12,963 nucleotides of DNA from JAFAHD01 sp035654355 (GTDB taxonomy: Bacteria > Vulcanimicrobiota > Vulcanimicrobiia > Eremiobacterales > Eremiobacteraceae). The notes beneath the pieces are model-generated. The model ran no database searches, was not told where the DNA came from, and worked only from the letters and a program-made list of their open reading frames with translations. The position numbers and the translations under genes were made by a program. The number at the start of each line of letters is the position of its first letter. Positions within the stretch are counted from its first letter, which is position 1. Of this stretch, positions 1 to 5,621 are shown piece after piece. Where the stretch lies: assembly GCA_035654355.1 (NCBI GenBank), contig DASRXC010000133.1:1-12963 (forward strand), given 5' to 3'.

Positions 1-126
1 CTACGACAAGTCCGCACGTTCTCGGTGCGCTTGGCATCGGCGCTGCTTGTGATCGTCGCCTTCGCGCCCTACTGGTTGGTGCTCGTCATCGTCGCGCTCT
101 TCGTCGCGAACCGCTTGCGAAGGTAA
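1..126 (+). CDS. C-terminal end of an unidentified membrane protein (partial)
   Basis: An open frame enters from the left edge and ends at TAA 124-126, giving 41 residues. The residues are strongly hydrophobic (alternating Ala, Leu, Val and Ile with FAPYW in the middle) and would form one or two membrane-spanning helices. The frame ends in a basic NRLRR tail, which by the positive-inside rule would sit in the cytoplasm. Nothing in this fragment identifies a family. The next gene begins 29 bp downstream on the same strand, so the two could be co-transcribed. The reading frame is convincing because of its composition and codon use, but the function is unknown. Confidence 0.6.
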   Translation, partial: LRQVRTFSVRLASALLVIVAFAPYWLVLVIVALFVANRLRR

Positions 127-155
127 CAAGGCGCGCAGCGCGAGAAGCCGGGAGG

Positions 156-1097
156 GTGTTCGCACTCGGGCTTATTCTCGCGCTGCTCATCACTCCCACT
201 GCGGGTCCTGCGAAAGATCCCGTGGTCGCCGCGGTCGGCGACCTGGTTTGCGATCCGCGGCCGCACGTGTTGGGCGACATCGAAGATGTGCTCGGCGGGT
301 GTGAGTCGACGCAGGCGTTCGCCCTCGTGCGGCACCAAAATCTCGCCGCAATTCTACTGCTCGGCGACTTACAGTATGAAGACGGCGCCCTCGACGCGTT
401 CAAGACCGCGTACGCGAAAACGTGGGGAAACCTCAACTCGATAGCCCGCCCGACGCCGGGCAACCACGAATATCGCACCTCGCCGACTGCCGATGGCTAT
501 TTCGCGTACTTCGGCAAGATCGCAGGCGATCCGAAGAAAGGATACTACAGCTTCAACATCGCGAGCTGGCACATGATCGCACTGAACGGCAATTGCCAGT
601 TCATCGGAGGGTGTGAGAGCGGCTCGCCACAGGAGCGGTGGCTGCACGCGGATCTGGCCGCCGATCGCGCCGCATGCACGTTGGCATACTGGCATCAGCC
701 GCGCTTCTCGTCCGGATTTCACGGTGATGACCCGCAGTACGCGGCATTTTGGAACGAACTGTACGCAGCGCACGCCGACCTCGCGTTGGCGGGCCACGAC
801 CATGATTACGAGCGGTTCGCACCGCAAACCCCAAGCGCGAGCGTCGACAACGCGACTGGAATCCGGGAACTCGTCGTCGGCACCGGAGGTCGCAGCCACT
901 CATTCTTCTTGCGGGTGAGGAAAAACAGCGAGGTGCGCGCCTCAGGGACATTTGGCGTGCTCTTCTTAACGCTGCACCCTCACAGCTACGACTGGGTCTT
1001 CACGCCGATCGCGGGCTATCATTTCACGGATCGCGGAACCGGAATGTGTCACGGAGCGGCGCATCCACCCACCCAGCCATCGCCCAAGCAAAGTTAA
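156..1097 (+). CDS. Exported calcineurin-like metallophosphoesterase (purple acid phosphatase-like)
   Basis: This is a 313-residue dinuclear-metal phosphoesterase; the natural substrate cannot be read from the sequence. The family motifs are in the right order: GD (D29), LLLGDLQYEDG (D71), PGNHEY (N103, H104), YWHQPRF (H180) and LAGHDHDYERF (H214, H216). These are the metal ligands and catalytic His of calcineurin-type enzymes. Residues 1-19 look like a signal peptide (hydrophobic stretch, then TAGPA), and cysteine pairs (C32/C49, C147/C153) fit an exported, disulfide-bearing protein. The GTG at 156 directly abuts a GGGAGG tract, which is closer than ideal for a ribosome binding site, so the exact start is uncertain; the frame is open further upstream but offers no better start. 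The Pro/Ser-rich tail after residue 300 is probably disordered. Confidence 0.85.
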   Translation: MFALGLILALLITPTAGPAKDPVVAAVGDLVCDPRPHVLGDIEDVLGGCESTQAFALVRHQNLAAILLLGDLQYEDGALDAFKTAYAKTWGNLNSIARPTPGNHEYRTSPTADGYFAYFGKIAGDPKKGYYSFNIASWHMIALNGNCQFIGGCESGSPQERWLHADLAADRAACTLAYWHQPRFSSGFHGDDPQYAAFWNELYAAHADLALAGHDHDYERFAPQTPSASVDNATGIRELVVGTGGRSHSFFLRVRKNSEVRASGTFGVLFLTLHPHSYDWVFTPIAGYHFTDRGTGMCHGAAHPPTQPSPKQS

Positions 1098-1176
1098 TCT
1101 CTTCCACGCCACCGTCTATCGCGGCGGTTATTCCTTGTCAAAAAAGTACGTACTACTCGAATGATCTCTGGGTATC

Positions 1177-1182
1177 TATAAT
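1177..1182 (+). promoter_or_regulatory. Candidate -10 box for a leaderless doxX-type transcript
   Basis: A perfect TATAAT lies with its last base 7 positions before the A of the ATG at 1189. Transcription would therefore begin at or within a base or two of the start codon. No Shine-Dalgarno sequence is visible before this ATG, which agrees with a leaderless mRNA. The -35 region at the usual spacing (around 1154-1159, TACTCG) is poor; TTGTCA at 1135-1140 is too far away. The surrounding DNA is clearly more AT-rich than the coding sequence. The assignment rests on position and consensus only. Confidence 0.45.
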
Positions 1183-1188
1183 ACTGCC

Positions 1189-1698
1189 ATGTTTACAAGC
1201 ATCACCCTACTCATCGCTCGGATACTGCTCAGCTGGATCTTCATCGCGCACGGTTCGCAAAAAGTGTTCGGCTGGTTCGGGGGCCACGGCATCAAAGGCA
1301 CAGGCGGCTTTTTCGAAAGTCTCGGTTGGAAACCGGGCGCGCTCTTTGCTGCGATGGCAGGCATCGGAGAGCTCCTCGGCGGTTTGCTCGTCCTCATCGG
1401 TTGGCTCAACCCTATCGGCCCCGCGTTGATCGTCGCGGTCATGATCGTCGCGATCGGGACCATACACATCGGCAAAGGCTTTTGGAATACTAACGGCGGC
1501 TACGAGTACAATCTAGCCAACATCGCCGGTGCACTCGCGATCGCCGGCGCCGGCGAAGGTTGGTATTCGATCGATGCCGTCGCGCCGGTCACAGCGCTCG
1601 CTCAGCCCGCGGTTGCGGCCATCGTGTTCGCAGTGATCGTCCTCGGCGGACTCACAACGCTGGCCGTACGCCGCGTTGCGAAAACCGTGCACGCCTAG
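1189..1698 (+). CDS. DoxX family integral membrane protein
   Basis: The 169-residue protein has the usual DoxX layout: a first helix (about residues 4-21), then a HGSQKVFGWFGGHG signature (21-34) and GTGGFF (37-42), then helices near 51-71, 76-95 and 139-160. DoxX family members are small quinone- or redox-associated membrane proteins; some take part in thiosulfate oxidation or in protection against thiol and oxidative stress, but the role here cannot be specified. Length and the signature after helix 1 match the family. The gene stands alone with its own promoter-like TATAAT. Its stop (TAG 1696-1698) shares CTAG with the stop of the convergent TMEM175-type gene, so no dedicated terminator fits between them. 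Confidence 0.85.
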   Translation: MFTSITLLIARILLSWIFIAHGSQKVFGWFGGHGIKGTGGFFESLGWKPGALFAAMAGIGELLGGLLVLIGWLNPIGPALIVAVMIVAIGTIHIGKGFWNTNGGYEYNLANIAGALAIAGAGEGWYSIDAVAPVTALAQPAVAAIVFAVIVLGGLTTLAVRRVAKTVHA

Positions 1699-2363
1699 GA
1701 CTTTGGCCGAACTGGTTCTGTAGGCTCGGATTGTACGGCCGGCGCGCGCCGGCTCGCCAGCCGTTCGCGTGCGCGCAAGAAGGCCGGGATTGCGACGGCC
1801 ACAACCCAGATCATCGACATAAATTTCGGGCTTGCCCCTGCGATCGGAATCGCCGCAGAGATCAAGAACGCGACGCCAACCAGGCCGACCCGCCACGCCG
1901 CCCGTCCGGCATCGCGCCGTTCGACGTCGTCGGCCTGTGTCTGCGTTTCGGCGGAACCGCGCGCGAAAAGGACTGCGAGTAAGCAAAAGGCGACGCCGAT
2001 GCTCAGGGCATACGCCGCTTGTGAGATCGCATCGTCGAACGCCGTGAGCAGCTGCAGCGAATAGACGATGTAGACCGTAGACGCCAGGAAGGCGAAGTTG
2101 AGCAGCACGTTCAGCGTGTTCGGATAGAAGAGGCGCGCGAATACTCGGTGGTGGAGCCACCATAAGGCGCACACAAACGCGAAGCTGGCCAAGAACGCGA
2201 TGAAGTGCATGGGGTGTGCGACGAGGTCTTGGCTGCGGGCCGGAAGACGCAACGTGAACGCTAGGCCTGACAACGTGAATGCGATCACGATGTCGCTAAA
2301 CGTCTCGAGCCGTCGCACTGTATGATGCTGGCGGTCAGTCATCGTGGGTCGGCCTTCATGCAT
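1695..2363 (-). CDS. TMEM175 family (DUF1211) membrane protein, putative potassium channel
   Basis: The 222-residue protein carries the family hallmark RLETFSDIVIAF (residues 18-29, with the RxxxFSD core) at the start of its first helix. Further helices follow near 52-70, 84-105, 115-134, 158-175 and 181-196, and the C-terminus is polar. Bacterial TMEM175 proteins are potassium-permeable channels in which the FSD helix lines the pore. The first ATG (2363) lies 4 bp after the stop of the S9 peptidase gene and has GAGAG just before it. A second in-frame ATG at 2342 is preceded by GAAGG and would also keep the whole domain, so the start could be either. The tight spacing implies co-transcription with the peptidase. 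The stop overlaps that of doxX. Confidence 0.85.
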   Translation of the reverse strand: MHEGRPTMTDRQHHTVRRLETFSDIVIAFTLSGLAFTLRLPARSQDLVAHPMHFIAFLASFAFVCALWWLHHRVFARLFYPNTLNVLLNFAFLASTVYIVYSLQLLTAFDDAISQAAYALSIGVAFCLLAVLFARGSAETQTQADDVERRDAGRAAWRVGLVGVAFLISAAIPIAGASPKFMSMIWVVAVAIPAFLRARERLASRRAPAVQSEPTEPVRPKS

Positions 2364-2367
2364 CTCT

Positions 2368-4443
2368 CTACTTTAGATAACGGTCCATCCAGGCGGCCCA
2401 GCGCCGGTAGATGTCCTCCGAGCGGACAGGATCGGTCGGATAGTGGCCGCTCACCGGATAGACGATGAACGTCACCGGAATATGATTGTCTTTGAGTCCA
2501 TGATAAAACTCGTAAGAGTGGATGACGGGGACGCGCACGTCGCCGGAGTCGTGCATCAGCAACGTCGGCGCGGTGACCTTCGCGACTGACCATATCGGTG
2601 ATTGGTCGCGGTAAGCTTGGAGCAACGCGGGTGTCTCGAACGGAGATCCGCCGAAATACGGGCGCCCGAGCACGTTATAATCCGACGTAGTATAATCGAC
2701 GAATGCGTCACCGGGTGCTGCACCCGCCATCGCGGCCTTCCACACGCCGTAGTGCGTGATCAGCCATTCGGTCATGAAGCCGCCGTACGACCAGCCCGAC
2801 ACCCCGATATGTGTCTCGTCGACGATGCCGAGCTTTTCGACTGTGGCAACGCCGGCCATGACGTCGCGTCCGGGACCGTCGCCGGCATCATTGAAGATCG
2901 CGACCTGATACTTGTTGCCCTGGCCATCACTGCCGCGATAATTCGGCGAGAACACCAGGTAGCCGTGCGCCGCGATAAGTTGCGGTAATCCCGGCCAGTC
3001 GCTGTCGCGCCAACTCGCGATGGACGATTCAGTTGGTCCGCCGTGGATCTGCAGCACGAGCGGGTATTTCTTAGCCGGGTCGTACGCCGGCGGATAGAAG
3101 AGCACGCCGCTTTCGGAAAAGCCTTCAAAGTTCCAGGTGATGTTTTGCACGCGGCTCTGCTCGCGCGCATCGATTACTACGTTGTAATTCGTGATCCTCA
3201 CCGGCGCGCTGTACAGCGACCCCATGTAATAGACCTCGGTCGCGCGCTGCGGCTCCGAACCGGCAAAGACAACGTGGTTCGATGCGTTTGCGTCGAGCAC
3301 GCCCGGCACGGGGTCGACCATACCTGTGTCGAGTTGCGATGCATCTCCGTGCTCGCCGGCGACGAACAGCCGCGAGCGCGTTCCAATGAACGCGTTTGCG
3401 AGCACGCGATGACCGCTCACCCAATGCGCGGTGAGCACATCGATATCGAGCGCCTTCGTCGCCGCTACGCCGTCACCGCCGCTCGCGGGCGCGATCATCA
3501 CGAGATTCTGCGCGAGCGGGTCGTCGCCGAGCGCGTAGGAATACGCGATGCGCGAACCGTCCGGCGAATAGATCCCACCGGCCTCGAGCCGCGTATGACT
3601 CGTCAGTTTGCGGATCTTGCCGGTCGCAAAGTCGAGCACGTCCGTGACCGTGCCGATCGCATCGGAGTTGTACGCGCTATTCATGCGCGCGAAGACGATC
3701 GACCCACCGTCCGGCGACCATGCGAAGAACGGCATCGGCGCGACTTCAGGCAAGGGGTAGATCAATTCGCCTTGGGGCAGGCTCCATGTTCCTTTCGTGA
3801 GTCTGCGCGCAGCGCCACCGCCAATGGGTTGCAGCCATATGTGCTCGGGCGTCGGTTTCGCCGTGCTCATGTAATCCTGGTCGCCGACTTCGAACGCATC
3901 GAGTCCCTTGGCGATCGCCTTGGCATTGGGCGGCGCATCCGTGGTCGCAAATGCGATCGCCTTGCCATCGGGCCGCCAGGCGAACGACGCGACGCCGCGC
4001 GGCGCATGCGTAAGCTGCGTGACGGGGCCGCCATTCGCTGGAACTGAAAAGACCTGAGAGCCTTGCAGAGTTCCCGCGACGTACCCGATCTTTGTGCCGT
4101 CGTGCGACCACTCGAGGCTCGTCACGCTGTGCAAGACCGGCGTTACGGTTTTGCGCGCGCGCGTGACGCAGTCGATGACGTCGATCTGCTCGTCGTAGCG
4201 ATTGATGCGGAAGTTCTGACGCTCGACGACGACCGCGACCCGCGTGCCGCCCGGTGAAAGCGCAATCGCCGGTAGCTCGACATATGTACGCAACGCCGGG
4301 AGATCGATGGCACCCGCAGCGCGGACTGCCGCCGAGGTTCCTGCGCCCACCAGCACGCAGGACAATACCACCATGAGGAATACTCGCCGTGGATTCATGG
4401 CGTGCGAGCTTCGGGGACGAGCAGAACCGCCCTGCGAGGACAT
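2368..4443 (-). CDS. Exported S9 family serine peptidase (prolyl oligopeptidase/acylaminoacyl-peptidase type)
   Basis: The 691-residue protein has an N-terminal beta-propeller of TolB/WD-like repeats (about 60-420, with recurrent WSPDG, WRPDG and YSPDG turns) and a C-terminal alpha/beta-hydrolase domain. The nucleophile motif is GWSYGGF (S552), the acid is in HDSGDVRVP (D635), and the histidine is in SGHYP (H667). The oxyanion-side QIHGGP is also present. The family hydrolyses short peptides, often after Pro or hydrophobic residues, with the propeller gating access. An internal ATG at 4398 gives a textbook signal peptide (MNPRR, hydrophobic core, then AVRAAG), so the true start may be 4398 rather than 4443. 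The product is therefore probably periplasmic or secreted. It leads an operon with the TMEM175 gene and diverges from the borosin-like operon across only 72 bp. Pro specificity is a family-level inference. Confidence 0.88.
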   Translation of the reverse strand: MSSQGGSARPRSSHAMNPRRVFLMVVLSCVLVGAGTSAAVRAAGAIDLPALRTYVELPAIALSPGGTRVAVVVERQNFRINRYDEQIDVIDCVTRARKTVTPVLHSVTSLEWSHDGTKIGYVAGTLQGSQVFSVPANGGPVTQLTHAPRGVASFAWRPDGKAIAFATTDAPPNAKAIAKGLDAFEVGDQDYMSTAKPTPEHIWLQPIGGGAARRLTKGTWSLPQGELIYPLPEVAPMPFFAWSPDGGSIVFARMNSAYNSDAIGTVTDVLDFATGKIRKLTSHTRLEAGGIYSPDGSRIAYSYALGDDPLAQNLVMIAPASGGDGVAATKALDIDVLTAHWVSGHRVLANAFIGTRSRLFVAGEHGDASQLDTGMVDPVPGVLDANASNHVVFAGSEPQRATEVYYMGSLYSAPVRITNYNVVIDAREQSRVQNITWNFEGFSESGVLFYPPAYDPAKKYPLVLQIHGGPTESSIASWRDSDWPGLPQLIAAHGYLVFSPNYRGSDGQGNKYQVAIFNDAGDGPGRDVMAGVATVEKLGIVDETHIGVSGWSYGGFMTEWLITHYGVWKAAMAGAAPGDAFVDYTTSDYNVLGRPYFGGSPFETPALLQAYRDQSPIWSVAKVTAPTLLMHDSGDVRVPVIHSYEFYHGLKDNHIPVTFIVYPVSGHYPTDPVRSEDIYRRWAAWMDRYLK

Positions 4444-4515
4444 GGGCGAAAGGCTCTCGTGACGAGTTGCTGAACGCTCCCGCCCTACAAAGATCGCAAG
4501 TAAAGGAGTTCTCTC
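4444..4515. promoter_or_regulatory. Divergent intergenic region with strong Shine-Dalgarno site for the borosin precursor
   Basis: These 72 bp separate the leftward S9 peptidase gene from the rightward precursor gene, so promoters for both must lie here or inside the peptidase's 5' end (which could start at 4398). AAAGGAG at 4502-4508, 7 bases before ATG 4516, is the best ribosome binding site in the window and suggests high translation of the precursor, as expected for a stoichiometric peptide substrate. I see no convincing -35/-10 pair. TTGCTG (4467-4472) and TACAAA (4486-4491) are only 13 bp apart, which is too short for a standard promoter. Confidence 0.5.
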
Positions 4516-4809
4516 ATGAGCTCGACTCCATTTCTTGATTTCCTCAAATTGATCGACAAGGACGCCGATCTTCGCCGGAAGCTCTACGATCGAGTCGTTG
4601 CTGTTTTCAAAGAATACAACTTAACCGCGGAACAGGTGAGAGCGCTCCTCTCCGCTGATAGAAACAGCATCCACCTCGCGGCGCATTTCGAGTGGGTTCA
4701 GGCGCATCCTGAGCCTGGCCCGGGTCCGAGGCACGATGTCGAATATGGCCCGGTTCCGTTGCACGTTAATCCACCAAATACGTGGCTCGGTGGCGGCAAC
4801 GGTGGGTGA
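4516..4809 (+). CDS. Putative split-borosin RiPP precursor (helical binding domain plus Gly/Pro-rich core)
   Basis: The 97-residue protein has two parts. Residues 5-62 form a predicted small helical domain: FLDFLKLIDKDADLR, then KLYDRVVAVFKEYN, then LTAEQVRALLSADRNSI. The spacing of acidic DADL, a central Tyr, LTxEQ and a closing Asp matches the borosin binding domain, the LigA-like recognition bundle of SonA and of the OphMA C-terminus (compared from memory). Residues 64-97 are unstructured and rich in Gly and Pro (HPEPGPGP, EYGPVPLHVNPPN, TWLGGGNGG) and would be the tail containing the core peptide. The start has an excellent AAAGGAG. The stop TGA 4807-4809 lies inside the next gene, the methyltransferase, so translation is probably coupled. 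Hand counting gives about 54% GC over 4561-4680, which reads lower than the neighbouring genes. Alternative reading: a stand-alone LigA-domain protein, but the methyltransferase next to it argues for a borosin. Core boundaries and methylated residues are unknown. Confidence 0.75.
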   Translation: MSSTPFLDFLKLIDKDADLRRKLYDRVVAVFKEYNLTAEQVRALLSADRNSIHLAAHFEWVQAHPEPGPGPRHDVEYGPVPLHVNPPNTWLGGGNGG

Positions 4810-5587
4810 GCTCGTCATCGTTGGAACGGGCATCCAGATCGGCCGCGACTTCACGGCCACGGCGCAGCACCACATAAAAACCGCCGACAAGGTTTACTTC
4901 CTGGTCGCCGAGCTCGTCGCGGCGCAAACGATTCTTGATCTCAATCCAAGAGCGGAGTCGCTCGAGAATCTCTATAGCGATGGGAAGCGGCGGCTCGACA
5001 CGTACCGCGAGATGGTCGATCGCATCCTCGCGGCGTTGGCAGACGGGCAGAACGTCTGCGTCGCCGTCTACGGTCATCCCGGTGTGTTCGCATATCCGAT
5101 GCACGAAGCGATCAGGAAGGCGCGTGAAGCAGGGTTCGCCGCACGCATGCTCCCGGCGGTGTCGTCTATTGACTGCCTCATTGCGGACCTCGCCATCGAT
5201 CCGGCGGCGCACGGGATGCAGATCTACGACGCATCAGATTTCGTTGTGAGCCGGCGGCCCTTTGACACCACGACCGCGCTGGTCTTGTTGCAGATCGACG
5301 TGGTCGGAGAACCCAGCTACAAGCAACACAATAACCGCGGGGGACTACCTTTGCTGCGCGAGCGCCTGACTCAGCGCTACGGCGACGAGCACGAAGCTAT
5401 CGTATACTCCGCCTCCGAATATGTCTGGGGCAATCCATCCGTACGTAAATTAACGCTCAGGGCGCTATCGGCGGAATATGCTGGGCCCGGATCGATTTTG
5501 TTCGTACCCGCGAGGGAGTCGGCTGCGATCGACGAGCCCACCATCAAGCAGCTCGACGCGCTGGTGAGCGCGGCGCAAAAGAACTAG
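4802..5587 (+). CDS. Borosin-type peptide backbone alpha-N-methyltransferase (split, SonM/OphMA-like)
   Basis: This 261-residue SAM-dependent enzyme has the tetrapyrrole-methylase fold used by borosin enzymes to methylate backbone amides of a peptide iteratively. From GTG 4802 the protein reads VGTG (7-10), LYSDGKRRLDTYREM (57-71, with R64 and Y68 at the positions of OphMA R72 and Y76), VAVYGHPGVF (87-96), CLIADLAIDP (125-134), IYDASDF (141-147) and SILFVP (231-236). YGHPGVF, ADLxxDP and (Y/F)xASxF set borosin enzymes apart from cobalamin or siroheme methylases. GTG 4802 puts Met-Gly directly before the first beta strand, as in SonM; the in-frame ATGs at 4736 and 4745 would add residues that merely read through the precursor's tail. 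It ends after the methyltransferase fold without a fused core peptide, so the upstream 97-residue protein is the expected substrate. Oddity: the usual PGxS loop reads PAVSS (118-122). Confidence 0.87.
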   Translation: MGELVIVGTGIQIGRDFTATAQHHIKTADKVYFLVAELVAAQTILDLNPRAESLENLYSDGKRRLDTYREMVDRILAALADGQNVCVAVYGHPGVFAYPMHEAIRKAREAGFAARMLPAVSSIDCLIADLAIDPAAHGMQIYDASDFVVSRRPFDTTTALVLLQIDVVGEPSYKQHNNRGGLPLLRERLTQRYGDEHEAIVYSASEYVWGNPSVRKLTLRALSAEYAGPGSILFVPARESAAIDEPTIKQLDALVSAAQKN

Positions 5588-5621
5588 ACCCGTCCGAGCG
5601 GAACATCTAGGGCGAGACCGC

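Noticed and set aside
3043..4047. Long open frame on the + strand (334 codons) inside the S9 peptidase gene
   Set aside because: It is an antisense shadow: Arg/His-rich, with no recognisable motif, and it opposes a frame with an intact Ser-Asp-His triad and beta-propeller repeats.
4467..4491. TTGCTG / TACAAA as a sigma-70 promoter for the borosin precursor
   Set aside because: The spacer is only 13 bp, too short for a standard promoter, and neither box is strong.
4516..4809. Reading the 97-residue protein as a LigA-type subunit of an extradiol ring-cleavage dioxygenase
   Set aside because: The helical domain is LigA-like, but no LigB catalytic subunit is present. The Gly/Pro-rich tail and the overlapping methyltransferase fit a borosin precursor better.
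4802..5587. Reading the methyltransferase as a cobalamin/siroheme precorrin methylase
   Set aside because: It has the same fold, but YGHPGVF, KRRLDTYREM, ADLAIDP and YDASDF are borosin-type signatures. No tetrapyrrole genes are nearby, and a precursor-like protein overlaps its start.
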